From Thermoflexales bacterium (GTDB lineage Bacteria; Chloroflexota; Anaerolineae; Fen-1058), in the NCBI GenBank assembly GCA_016931085.1, contig JAFGFO010000480.1, forward strand, positions 1 through 19,425: a DNA stretch of 19,425 bases. The letters run 5' to 3'. The notes under the pieces are model-generated. The model was not told where the DNA came from. It saw nothing but the letters and a program-made list of their open reading frames with translations, and made no database searches. The position numbers and the translations under genes are program-made. Below are positions 1 through 6,848 of the stretch, piece by piece (the stretch's first letter is position 1; each line of letters starts with the position of its first letter).

Positions 1-167
1 AAGGTTATAAGCCGCCCAACCCCGCTCTTCCAGCAAATGACTCAATTCCCAGGTCGTGACGCCCAAGTCCCGAGCCAGCCGGCCAAAAATAAATGTTACC
101 GGAAGTGCTTCATTGACAATTACCAGCTTTTGGGGTATGTTATCTCTAATATATCAGGGCATAACAT
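1..167 (-). pseudogene. possible broken UPF0175-like small gene, cut by the window edge
   Basis: Read on the minus strand, an open frame from 153 to the left edge encodes a convincing-looking protein tail that includes GRLARDLGVTTWELSHLLEE. Its helix-turn-helix-like pattern (small residues, LG, T, WEL, LLEERG) resembles the C-terminal half of UPF0175 family proteins, which are small antitoxin-like proteins. This frame has no ATG, GTG or TTG before the conserved part. A different frame does start with ATG at 167 (MLCPDILEITYP) and stops at 120, so a frameshift around 130-140 could join an N-terminus to this tail. The promoter of the sugar transporter overlaps the region on the other strand. 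The family assignment rests on motif memory only, and the remainder lies outside the window. Confidence 0.3.
113..141 (+). promoter_or_regulatory. sigma70-type promoter of the sugar transporter operon
   Basis: A perfect -35 hexamer TTGACA at 113-118 is followed, after 17 nt, by a -10 like hexamer TATGTT at 136-141. It is the best promoter match upstream of the substrate-binding protein gene. Transcription starting near 148-150 would give a leader of about 225 nt. Confidence 0.6.
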
Positions 168-168
168 A
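136..168. promoter_or_regulatory. inverted repeat over the -10 region, operator candidate
   Basis: TATGTTAT at 136-143 is the exact reverse complement of ATAACATA at 161-168, with 17 nt between the arms. The left arm covers the -10 hexamer and the right arm lies just after the expected transcription start. This position suits a repressor operator for a sugar-responsive regulator, but no regulator gene is visible in the window. Confidence 0.4.
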
Positions 169-375
169 TCTTTTGTTGGCACTCCCCCTTCATCCGTATC
201 TGCTAGTGCCGGATCGCGAAGATGGGAACTAGAAGGTCTTGGAGGCAACGATACTTTTCGAGAATTATGACCGAGAAAGGAGGTGATCAACGCTAGGGCT
301 TGTGTTTGCTATGTCGTTCGTATATTGGCCAGGGATATTCACAATATCCCACTTCTCACCTTAAGGAGGGTAAAA
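142..375 (+). other. long untranslated leader of the transporter operon
   Basis: This stretch between the promoter and the binding-protein start holds no convincing gene. Short frames exist, such as ATG 222 to stop 296 and TTG 300 to stop 383, the latter overlapping the gene start. None has a well-placed ribosome-binding site. No riboswitch class was recognised. The only striking element is an orphan, unusually long Shine-Dalgarno match at 274-288. Confidence 0.5.
274..288 (+). promoter_or_regulatory. orphan 15-nt perfect Shine-Dalgarno sequence
   Basis: AGAAAGGAGGTGATC is complementary over 15 nt to the 3' end of typical bacterial 16S rRNA. No ATG, GTG or TTG lies at the normal 5-9 nt distance. 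GTG 283, in frame with the binding protein, overlaps the site itself, and the lipoprotein signal begins only at 376. It may be a ribosome standby site, a leader-peptide remnant, or a fossil of a 16S 3' end in antisense. Confidence 0.45.
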
Positions 376-1413
376 ATGTCTAAGCATTTCAGCTTGTGCG
401 CGTGCAGCGTTCTCGTGCTGACGCTGCTGCTTTCTGCATGCGCTCCAACTGCGGCACCAGCCAAGCAAGAACCGGCTGCCCCAGCCTCAGCCAGCACGGG
501 GAAAACGTGCTCGGGAGTCAAGATCGTCTTCTTCCCTGGCGGGCCGCCAGGATGTCCTTTTGGCACTGTCGTCTATAACGGCGCAGTAGCTGCGGCGAAG
601 GACCTAGGCGCCGACGTCGAGTACATGTTCTCCGATTGGGATCCCGAAAAGATGGTCCGCCAATTCAACGAAGCCGCCGCCACCAATCCCGACGGGATCG
701 CTGTCATGGGACACCCAGGCGATGATGCCTTTGAGGCGGCTATCGACGCAGCCAGGGCAAAGGGAATCATTGTCACCAGCCAGAACACAACCCTGCCCAT
801 CTGCGAGGCGAAATACAAGGGCGATGGGTTTGGCTACGTGGGCCAGGAGCTGTACGAATCCGGTTACCTGTTGGGCCAGGAAGCCATCAAGCGCGCGGGC
901 CTCAAAGCAGGCGACCGGGCTTTTGTCTGGGGCCTGCTGTCTCAACCTACCCGTGGCCTGAGGACCAAGGGTGTCATTGACGCCCTAGAAGCAGCAGGGG
1001 TAACGGTTGATTACCAGGAGATTGACTCCGCCACCAATGCCGACCCTGTAGCAGGAACTGCGCAATTCACCGGCTACGTCTCGGCTCACCCCGACGTCAA
1101 GTTGGTCTGCACCGATCACGGCGGACTGACTTCAACCATGGAAACGTATCTGAAAGCTGCCAACAAGGGACCGGATGACATCTATGGCATCGGCTTTGAC
1201 CTCTCTTCCGCTACGTTGGCTGCTATCAGGGGTGGGTGGACCGACCTGGTGCTCGACCAGCAGCCTTTCCTGCAAGGCTACTTGCCGATTGTGCAAATCT
1301 GCCTGGCAAAGCAATACCAGTTCGCTGGGCTGCACGTCGATACAGGTTCCGGCTTTGCTCACAAGGATAACGTCGAAGCATTGGCTCCGCTTGTGGAAAA
1401 GCAAATCCGCTGA
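376..1413 (+). CDS. sugar ABC transporter substrate-binding lipoprotein (CUT2, Peripla_BP_4 type)
   Basis: This 345-aa protein should capture a sugar outside the membrane and deliver it to the permease encoded downstream. The start ATG 376 follows TAAGGAGGG with 6 nt spacing and gives an ideal lipoprotein signal: MSKHFSLCACSVLVLTLLLS followed by AC, with Cys 22 as the lipidated residue, then an Ala/Pro/Lys-rich linker. The mature part has the two-lobe type I periplasmic-binding layout: a first strand KIVFFPGGPPG, the pattern FNEAAATNPDGIAVMG, repeated Rossmann elements and IYGIGFDLSS near the end. This resembles ribose, xylose and fructose binders. The in-frame GTG at 283 was rejected because it overlaps its own Shine-Dalgarno sequence and would spoil the signal peptide. 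The sugar cannot be named from sequence; a pentose is plausible given the GH43 neighbour. Confidence 0.88.
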   Translation: MSKHFSLCACSVLVLTLLLSACAPTAAPAKQEPAAPASASTGKTCSGVKIVFFPGGPPGCPFGTVVYNGAVAAAKDLGADVEYMFSDWDPEKMVRQFNEAAATNPDGIAVMGHPGDDAFEAAIDAARAKGIIVTSQNTTLPICEAKYKGDGFGYVGQELYESGYLLGQEAIKRAGLKAGDRAFVWGLLSQPTRGLRTKGVIDALEAAGVTVDYQEIDSATNADPVAGTAQFTGYVSAHPDVKLVCTDHGGLTSTMETYLKAANKGPDDIYGIGFDLSSATLAAIRGGWTDLVLDQQPFLQGYLPIVQICLAKQYQFAGLHVDTGSGFAHKDNVEALAPLVEKQIR

Positions 1414-1466
1414 AAAGGAAGCGAGTTTCTGAGAAACCTGGCTTCTAAAAACCTTATCCACCCTCG

Positions 1467-1514
1467 GCGCCCGGCTGGGTCAACGCCGGCCACTGGCAGA
1501 CACCAGCCGGGCGC
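1467..1514 (+). promoter_or_regulatory. strong stem-loop between binding protein and ATPase genes
   Basis: GCGCCCGGCTGG at 1467-1478 pairs perfectly with CCAGCCGGGCGC at 1503-1514 around a 24-nt loop. No T-run follows, so it is not a classical terminator. Hairpins at this place in sugar transporter operons commonly protect the upstream binding-protein message and lower expression of the membrane components. The ATPase ribosome-binding site GAAGGAGAG lies just past it. Confidence 0.6.
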
Positions 1515-1532
1515 GCTGAAGGAGAGTGCTGG

Positions 1533-2312
1533 ATGGATTACATACTCGAAATGAAAAACGTTTCCAAGGCCTTTGGAGAAGTCCAGGCGTTGCGCCAGAT
1601 CAACTTTTCGGTCGCTTGCAGCGAGGTGCTGGGGTTGCTGGGCGACAACGGCGCTGGCAAATCCACCTTGATCAAAATTGTAACCGGCTACCATCAGCCG
1701 GATGAGGGTGAAATCTATTTCAACCAGGCCAGGGTGGACCCCCTGTCCGTTGCAAAAGCCCGGCAATTAGGCATTGAAACCGTTTACCAGGAACGCGCCC
1801 TGGCCAATCTCCAAACACTGTGGAGAAACATCTTTATGGGCCGAGAGATAACCACCCACTTTGGTCTACTGGACGTAGGAAAAATGAAGCGGGAAACGCA
1901 GAAACTGATGATCAGCTCAATGGGGTTCACCTCGTCAGCGGTAGCGCCCGATTCTGTGGTCAGAACCTTTTCCGGGGGGGAGAAGCAAGGTGTTGCCATC
2001 GTGCGGGCCCTGTACTTTGACGCCGAGCTCATCATTTTGGATGAGCCCACCATGGGGCTGTCGTTGTCAGAGACAAGGAAACTTTTAGAGTTTGTGCGCG
2101 GCGTCAAGGCGGCCAACAAGTCGTGCATATTTATCGACCACAACGTGTTTCACGTCTATTCTGTAGCCGATAGAGTTGTCGTGTTGGACAGGGGAGCAGT
2201 GGCTGGAGAGTTCTTGACCAAAGACATCACGCTGGATCAGCTCATGGACAAGATGTACCGGGTGGCGCAGACCGGCAAGTTGAATGGCCCTGACACGATG
2301 CCGAGCGCATAG
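1533..2312 (+). CDS. sugar ABC transporter ATP-binding protein, single-domain CUT2 type
   Basis: This 259-aa ATPase should power the sugar importer on the cytoplasmic face. All nucleotide-binding motifs are visible: Walker A GDNGAGKST near residues 38-46, Q-loop TVYQERALANL, signature FSGGEKQG, Walker B LIILDEPTMGLS, and the switch histidine in IFIDH. CUT2 importers of the RbsA/XylG kind carry two fused ATPase domains (about 500 aa). This one has a single domain, as in the fructose importer FrcA, so it must act as a homodimer. It lies between the binding protein and permease genes. The start ATG 1533 has an AAGGAGAG site upstream. Confidence 0.9.
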   Translation: MDYILEMKNVSKAFGEVQALRQINFSVACSEVLGLLGDNGAGKSTLIKIVTGYHQPDEGEIYFNQARVDPLSVAKARQLGIETVYQERALANLQTLWRNIFMGREITTHFGLLDVGKMKRETQKLMISSMGFTSSAVAPDSVVRTFSGGEKQGVAIVRALYFDAELIILDEPTMGLSLSETRKLLEFVRGVKAANKSCIFIDHNVFHVYSVADRVVVLDRGAVAGEFLTKDITLDQLMDKMYRVAQTGKLNGPDTMPSA

Positions 2313-2321
2313 GGTTAGATA

Positions 2322-2340
2322 AGGGGCTATCGGAATAGCC
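2322..2340 (+). repeat. short hairpin repeat sharing 17 nt with the end of the beta-subunit gene
   Basis: AGGGGCTATCGGAATAG at 2322-2338 recurs exactly at 6681-6697, where it forms the last codons and stop of another gene. Here GGCTAT and ATAGCC form a 6-bp stem with loop CGGA. The core GGCTATCGGA also occurs, reversed, in the terminal repeat of the element at 9333-9430, which suggests one dispersed repeat family. Confidence 0.45.
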
Positions 2341-2342
2341 TG

Positions 2343-2371
2343 TTGAAATTGAGGCCCTGCACGCATAAAAT
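2343..2371 (+). promoter_or_regulatory. possible internal promoter before the permease gene
   Basis: TTGAAA at 2343-2348 and TAAAAT at 2366-2371 are 17 nt apart, about 50 nt before the permease start. This could give the permease and following genes their own transcription, independent of the hairpin at 1467. It is a match by pattern only. Confidence 0.35.
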
Positions 2372-2420
2372 GTATCGAAATCAACCAGGGTACTACGAAT
2401 AGCCTAGATAAGGAGATAAA

Positions 2421-3443
2421 ATGGCAGCTCACATTGAAAATCAAACCAAGGCCACTGGCGGGACGCTGTCCTGGCGACGCAGCGCAGGCCGGATCGCGCG
2501 TGTGTATGGCTTGCAGATTGGCATCATGTGTGTTCTGCTGGTCATATGGCTCATCTTTGTCCTGGGAGCGCCAAAGACATTCCTTGCGCCCTCGATCTAT
2601 GCGGCGTACATGTCAACCATCCCGTTCTTTGCGATTGCTGCCCTGCCGCTGACCATGGTAATTATTGCAGGTGAGATGGACTTGTCGTTCCCATCCATTA
2701 TGGCTGTAGGCATGTTGGTATTCATCAGTGTTTTTAAAGCGACCGGCCGCATAGAATTGGCTCTGATTGGGTGCTTACTGGCGGGATTCCTGGCCGGCTT
2801 GCTCAATGGGATCATCGTGGTCAAGTTGGGAATTCCTTCATTGGTGGCGACGATCGGCACCCAGTTCTTTTGGAGAGGGGCGGTCCTGGTCATCACGGGT
2901 GGCAACGGGACTTCGCTCGTGCCGGTGAAAGAAACGATCACGCGCCAGTTGCTGGTGGGCAGAGTGGCCAACTACCTGCCGGCTCAAATGCTCTGGGCCA
3001 TCGTCGTGGCATTGCTCGTGTGGATCTTTTTGAATCGCCACAGGTTTGGAGCGCACGTGTACCTGGTTGGAGACAACCAAGATAGCGCCAGGCTTATGGG
3101 TGTCAATGTCGACCGGACTAGAATGATGGTATTTGCCGCCGTTGGCCTGGCTGCGGCGTTCGGGGGCATCTTGGCCAGCTTAGAAGTATCCTATTTCTGG
3201 GTGACGCTCGGCGAAGGCTATCTGATGAGAACGCTGGCATCTGTCTTCCTGGGCGGCACCTCGGTTTTCGGTGGCGTTGGAACCGTTTTCGGGACGTTTG
3301 TCGGGTGTTTCATCATCGGCGCGATAGAAGCTGGGATGGTTGCCTTGGGGTTGACGGGGTTCTGGACGCAACTGATTTACGGCTTGATCATCGTTATCTC
3401 TGTGTCGTTGCAAGCTGCCTTGAATAAAAGGCTATCACGCTGA
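2421..3443 (+). CDS. sugar ABC transporter permease (RbsC/FrcC-like)
   Basis: This 340-aa integral membrane protein of the BPD_transp_2 family forms the channel of the sugar importer. It has a short polar N-terminus, then roughly eight to ten hydrophobic helices starting with the segment around residues 30-50. Family landmarks include MVIIAGEMDLSFPSIMAVG, where the GEMDLS motif is typical of RbsC-like permeases, LAGLLNGIIVVKLGIPSLVA, and the cytoplasmic loop region VFLGGTSVFGGVGTVFGT that contacts the ATPase. The start ATG 2421 follows AAGGAG with 5 nt spacing. With only one permease gene, the channel is expected to be a homodimer. Confidence 0.9.
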   Translation: MAAHIENQTKATGGTLSWRRSAGRIARVYGLQIGIMCVLLVIWLIFVLGAPKTFLAPSIYAAYMSTIPFFAIAALPLTMVIIAGEMDLSFPSIMAVGMLVFISVFKATGRIELALIGCLLAGFLAGLLNGIIVVKLGIPSLVATIGTQFFWRGAVLVITGGNGTSLVPVKETITRQLLVGRVANYLPAQMLWAIVVALLVWIFLNRHRFGAHVYLVGDNQDSARLMGVNVDRTRMMVFAAVGLAAAFGGILASLEVSYFWVTLGEGYLMRTLASVFLGGTSVFGGVGTVFGTFVGCFIIGAIEAGMVALGLTGFWTQLIYGLIIVISVSLQAALNKRLSR

Positions 3444-3446
3444 AAC

Positions 3447-3485
3447 GCCTCTCGCTCCGGCGTGTACGCGCGGAGGTGGCGAGGC
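3447..3485 (+). other. imperfect hairpin after the permease gene
   Basis: GCCTC (3447-3451) pairs with GAGGC (3481-3485), and CTCCG (3455-3459) pairs with CGGAG (3471-3475), separated by an internal loop. No T-run follows, so intrinsic termination is unlikely; processing or partial attenuation before the GH43 gene is possible. Confidence 0.35.
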
Positions 3486-3568
3486 CATAAAGACCCTGCG
3501 TGTGTGAGATGTACTCCCACAGTTGTTTGGTGTAGGCACCCTCACGACCACCCTATAGGAGAACTGTA

Positions 3569-5116
3569 ATGAAGACCTTTCATAACCCGATCATTCCTGG
3601 ATTTTACCCCGATCCTTCCATCTGCCGGGTGGGAGAAGACTTTTACCTGGCAACGTCGACGTTCGAATATTTCCCCGGCGTGCCGATTTTCCACAGCCTG
3701 GACCTGGTGCACTGGCGACAGATTGGCCACGTCCTGGATCGTCCCTCGCAGCTCGACCTGGACGGCGTCAAGCCATCAGGCGGCATCTATGCCCCGACCA
3801 TCCGTTACCACGAGGGCGTGTTCTACATGATCACGACCAACGTGCCGAAAGGCAACTTTATCGTGACGGCCACCGACCCGGCCGGCCCCTGGTCAGACCC
3901 GCACTGGCTCGCCGATGCCCCCGGCATCGACCCGTCATTGTTTTTCGACGACGATGGGCGCGCCTGGTATACGGGCAACGACGTCCCTCCTGGCGGCGAG
4001 CGCTACGCCGGTCACCGCGAAATCTGGCTGCGCGAGGTGGACCTACAGACGATGCAGTTTGCGAGCCCACGCTATTCTCTTTGGGAGGGAGCCATGCAAG
4101 GGGCCACGTGGGCCGAAGCGCCACACCTGTACAAGATCGATGGGCTGTATTACCTGCTCATTGCCGAAGGCGGGACCGGCCATCACCACGCCGTGACGAT
4201 CGCGCGCAGCGAGGCCGTCACCGGCCCTTACCAAGGCAATCCGGCCAATCCCATCCTGACACATCGCCACCTGGGGCTGGATTATCCCATCGTCAACACC
4301 GGGCACGCCGACCTCGTCCAGACCTCGCGGGGAGAATGGTGGATGGTGGCGCTGGCCTCCCGCCCCTACGGCGGCTACTATCGCAACCTGGGGCGCGAGA
4401 CCTTTCTGATGCCGGTGCGCTGGGAGAAGGGCTGGCCGGTCGTAAGCCCCGGCATTGGGCGGATCGAGTTCGAGCACGCCGCGCCCGACTTGCCCCAACA
4501 CCCCTGGCCCAGCCGGCCGGCGTGCGATCATTTCGAGTCGAGCAGCCTGGATTTACGTTGGAACGTGCTGCGCACTCCGCGTGAAGCGTTCTGGAGCTTG
4601 ACCGAGCGTCCCGGCTACCTGCGCTTGCGCTTGCGCCCGCAGCAGATTTCGGCCTGGGAGAACCCCAGTTTCGTGGGACGCCGCCAGCAGCACATCGACT
4701 TTGTGGCGCGCACGGCGTTCGAGTTCGAGCCTGCATCCGAGCAAGAAGTCGCCGGCATCGTGCTCTTGCAAAACAGCGATTTCCAGTTCCGCTGCGTGTA
4801 TACGCTGAGAGACGGTGTTCGTGTGCTCCGCCTCATCCAACGGCGCGGGGATCAGGAAGAGATCCTGGCCGAGGCGCAAGTCGCCGCGCCACGTCTCTAC
4901 TTGAAAGTAGAAGCAGCCGGGCAAGAGTATGCTTTCTTCTTTGCCACGACACTCGGGGATTGGACGCTGCTGGCCGAGAACGTGGACGGGCGCATTTTGA
5001 GCACAGACCTCGCCGGCGGGTTCGTGGGGGCGTATGTGGGAATGTATGCCAGCAGCCAGGGCAGCCCCAGCTCGAACGTGGCAGATTTCGATTGGTTCGA
5101 GTATAGCGCTCTCTAG
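3569..5116 (+). CDS. GH43 family glycosidase (beta-xylosidase / alpha-L-arabinofuranosidase type)
   Basis: This 515-aa enzyme belongs to glycoside hydrolase family 43, which hydrolyses xylo- or arabino-oligosaccharides with inversion. The N-terminal five-bladed propeller shows the family opening NPIIPGFYPDPSI with the catalytic base Asp 15, the pKa-modulating Asp 121 in GIDPSLFFDDDG, and the acid Glu 183 in TWAEAPHLYK. The C-terminal part (about 320-515) matches the beta-sandwich domain seen in XynB-like GH43 members. There is no signal peptide, so it should act in the cytoplasm on imported oligosaccharides or glycosides. The start ATG 3569 has TAGGAGA upstream. Xylose versus arabinose specificity cannot be decided from sequence. 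Confidence 0.88.
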   Translation: MKTFHNPIIPGFYPDPSICRVGEDFYLATSTFEYFPGVPIFHSLDLVHWRQIGHVLDRPSQLDLDGVKPSGGIYAPTIRYHEGVFYMITTNVPKGNFIVTATDPAGPWSDPHWLADAPGIDPSLFFDDDGRAWYTGNDVPPGGERYAGHREIWLREVDLQTMQFASPRYSLWEGAMQGATWAEAPHLYKIDGLYYLLIAEGGTGHHHAVTIARSEAVTGPYQGNPANPILTHRHLGLDYPIVNTGHADLVQTSRGEWWMVALASRPYGGYYRNLGRETFLMPVRWEKGWPVVSPGIGRIEFEHAAPDLPQHPWPSRPACDHFESSSLDLRWNVLRTPREAFWSLTERPGYLRLRLRPQQISAWENPSFVGRRQQHIDFVARTAFEFEPASEQEVAGIVLLQNSDFQFRCVYTLRDGVRVLRLIQRRGDQEEILAEAQVAAPRLYLKVEAAGQEYAFFFATTLGDWTLLAENVDGRILSTDLAGGFVGAYVGMYASSQGSPSSNVADFDWFEYSAL

Positions 5117-5149
5117 AACGAGTGGAAGGTTATCAGGAGGCAACGACTT

Positions 5150-6697
5150 ATGGCCCGCTTGCACGAATTTCAAGGCAAGGCGCTTGTGGCGCGATTCAAG
5201 ATCGCCTGTCCGCGGGGCAAGGTGGCGGCAACGGCTGAGGAAGCGCGGGCGGCAGCCGAGGAGATCGGCAAGCCCGTCATGGTCAAGGCCCAGGCCTGGG
5301 TGACCGGCCGGGCCAGTATGGGCGGCATCAAAAAGGCGGGCAGCCCCGACGAAGCGGCCGCGGCCGCCGGCGCGATGCTGGGCGCCAAGGTCAAAGGCTT
5401 TAGCGTCGAGCAGGTGCTGGTCGAGGAACAACTGGACATCGCCCGCGAATTCTACGCCAGCGTGATCGTGGACGACCGCGCTCAAGCGCCGCTGGTCATG
5501 TTTTCCAGCGTGGGCGGCAGCGGCATCGAAGAGATCGCGGCCGCACACCCCGACCAGGTCGCATATACCCACGTGAACGTCGAATCAGGCTTGCAGGATC
5601 ACCAGGCTCGCAACCTGGTGCGCAAGACGGGCATCGGCGGGGCGCTGCAGCGCGAGCTGGGGGCACTGCTGGTGCGGCTTTACGACGTGGCCCGTAGTTG
5701 CGAAGCTCGTGCGGCCGAGATCAACCCGCTGGTGCAATGCGCCGACGGCAAGCTGTACGCCGCCGACTGCCGCATCACGGTGGACGACTATGCGGTCTTT
5801 CGCCACCCTGAGCTGGGCATCGAAATCGCCCGAGAATACGATCGCCCCCCCACCCCATTGGAAAAGATCGCCTACGCCGTGGAGGCCAAGGACTATCGCG
5901 GCACCTTTTATTTCATCCAGATGGCCGACGATTTCGAAAAAGGCCAGGGGTACGTTGGCTTTCACGGCGCGGGCGGCGGCGGCTCGATGATGAGCATGGA
6001 CGCGGTGCTGCGCCAGGGTTACAAATTGGCCTCGTTCGTCGATACCAGCGGCAACCCACCCGCCAGCAAGGTCTATCGCGCCGCCAGGATTGTGCTGTCG
6101 ATCGGCCCCATCGACGGCTATTTCGGCTCCGGTTCCGGCGTGGCCAGCCAGGAGCAGTTTCACTCGGCGCGCGGGCTGGCCAAGGCCTTCCTGGAAAAGC
6201 ACCTGTCTGTCCCGGCCGTGATCCGCCTGGGTGGCAACGCCGAAGACAAGGCGGTGGCCATTTTGGAGCAGCTCAACGGCCGCATTCCCGCACCCGTCGA
6301 AGGCTACAAAAAGGACGACTCGCCCGAGTTCTGCGCCGGGCGACTGGACGCACTGATCAAGGCCGCCCAGTTGCACGACGTGCCGCCGCCACGGCCACGG
6401 CCGGACCTGCACGCCTCACGGCCGTACAAGTTTGAAACGGTCAGCGGCGGCACAGTGACCTACGACCACGCTCTGTGCGCAAGCTGCGAGAGCAAAATCT
6501 GCATCCAAGAGTGCGCCCAATCCATCCTCAGCCTGAACGACGATAGACTGCCTGTCTTGAATATCACGCTCGAAGAAGCCAAAAAAGGCCGCTGTGCCGA
6601 GTGCCTGGCATGTGAAGTCGATTGTCTCTTTTACGGCGCGGGCGGCGGATACGTCCACCTGCCCATCCCTGGCCTGGACGAGGGGCTATCGGAATAG
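5150..6697 (+). CDS. citryl-/succinyl-CoA synthetase beta-like subunit fused to a ferredoxin-like domain
   Basis: This 515-aa protein combines two parts. Residues 1 to about 405 are an ATP-grasp acyl-CoA synthetase beta subunit (SucC/CcsA type): MARLHEFQGKALVARFKI at the start, MVKAQAWVTGR, and the metal site EINPLV (Asn 192) with Asp 206. The loop TSGNPPAS replaces the usual GGGA loop of SucC and recalls the SGAP loop of ATP-citrate lyase, whereas VIRLGGN looks more like SucC. After a Pro/Arg-rich linker (about 411-420) there are eight cysteines, C443-C446-C451-C455 and C482-C485-C488-C492, in the layout of a two-[4Fe-4S] ferredoxin. Ordinary SucC is about 390 aa and lacks this part. An AGGAGG site precedes ATG 5150, and the GH43 gene ends only 33 nt upstream. 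A role as citryl-CoA synthetase is inferred from the next two genes. Confidence 0.75.
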   Translation: MARLHEFQGKALVARFKIACPRGKVAATAEEARAAAEEIGKPVMVKAQAWVTGRASMGGIKKAGSPDEAAAAAGAMLGAKVKGFSVEQVLVEEQLDIAREFYASVIVDDRAQAPLVMFSSVGGSGIEEIAAAHPDQVAYTHVNVESGLQDHQARNLVRKTGIGGALQRELGALLVRLYDVARSCEARAAEINPLVQCADGKLYAADCRITVDDYAVFRHPELGIEIAREYDRPPTPLEKIAYAVEAKDYRGTFYFIQMADDFEKGQGYVGFHGAGGGGSMMSMDAVLRQGYKLASFVDTSGNPPASKVYRAARIVLSIGPIDGYFGSGSGVASQEQFHSARGLAKAFLEKHLSVPAVIRLGGNAEDKAVAILEQLNGRIPAPVEGYKKDDSPEFCAGRLDALIKAAQLHDVPPPRPRPDLHASRPYKFETVSGGTVTYDHALCASCESKICIQECAQSILSLNDDRLPVLNITLEEAKKGRCAECLACEVDCLFYGAGGGYVHLPIPGLDEGLSE

Positions 6698-6735
6698 AAC
6701 ACATGAGCACTTTACTCCTCACCAGCGATGAAAAT
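6690..6735 (+). repeat. diverged 46-nt repeat spanning a stop codon
   Basis: This block and 11385-11430 align without gaps at 35 of 46 positions by eye. Both begin with CGGAATAG, containing the stop codon of the upstream gene, and both contain CCTCACCAG and end in TGAAAAT. Two unrelated genes therefore share their 3' junction, as if the same intergenic sequence had been inserted or copied. Confidence 0.5.
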
Positions 6736-6745
6736 GCGCGGGATT

Positions 6746-6802
6746 GTAGGGCGGCTTTCCATAGCCGCCGGACTTTGCGGCAGGTATGGAAACCTGCCCT
6801 AC
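6746..6802. repeat. REP/BIME-like pair of inverted hairpins
   Basis: Two 24-nt arms (6746-6769 and 6779-6802) lie in opposite orientation around a 9-nt spacer. Each arm starts with GTAG at its outer end and then forms a 7-bp hairpin with loop TTCCAT. The arms match at 20 of 24 positions, and all four differences are compensatory (G-C to A-T at one pair, C-G to G-C at another). GTAG plus hairpin, in inverted pairs, is the REP/BIME layout mobilised by RAYT transposases. An identical copy of the first arm is at 10705-10728. No transposase gene is in the window. Confidence 0.7.
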
Positions 6803-6848
6803 GTACGGTTTATTTTCGGAACCGCCTGGCTTCGAAAGGAGCACGCCC

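Noticed and set aside
37..270. 77-codon plus-strand frame at the left end
   Set aside because: It has no ribosome site, no motif and atypical composition, and it runs across the promoter and operator-like repeat.
283..375. N-terminal extension of the binding protein from GTG 283
   Set aside because: The Shine-Dalgarno sequence overlaps this GTG, and the lipoprotein signal begins precisely at ATG 376 with its own site.
4553..5572. 339-codon minus-strand frame across GH43 and the beta subunit
   Set aside because: It spans two well-supported genes and shows no domain or ribosome site.
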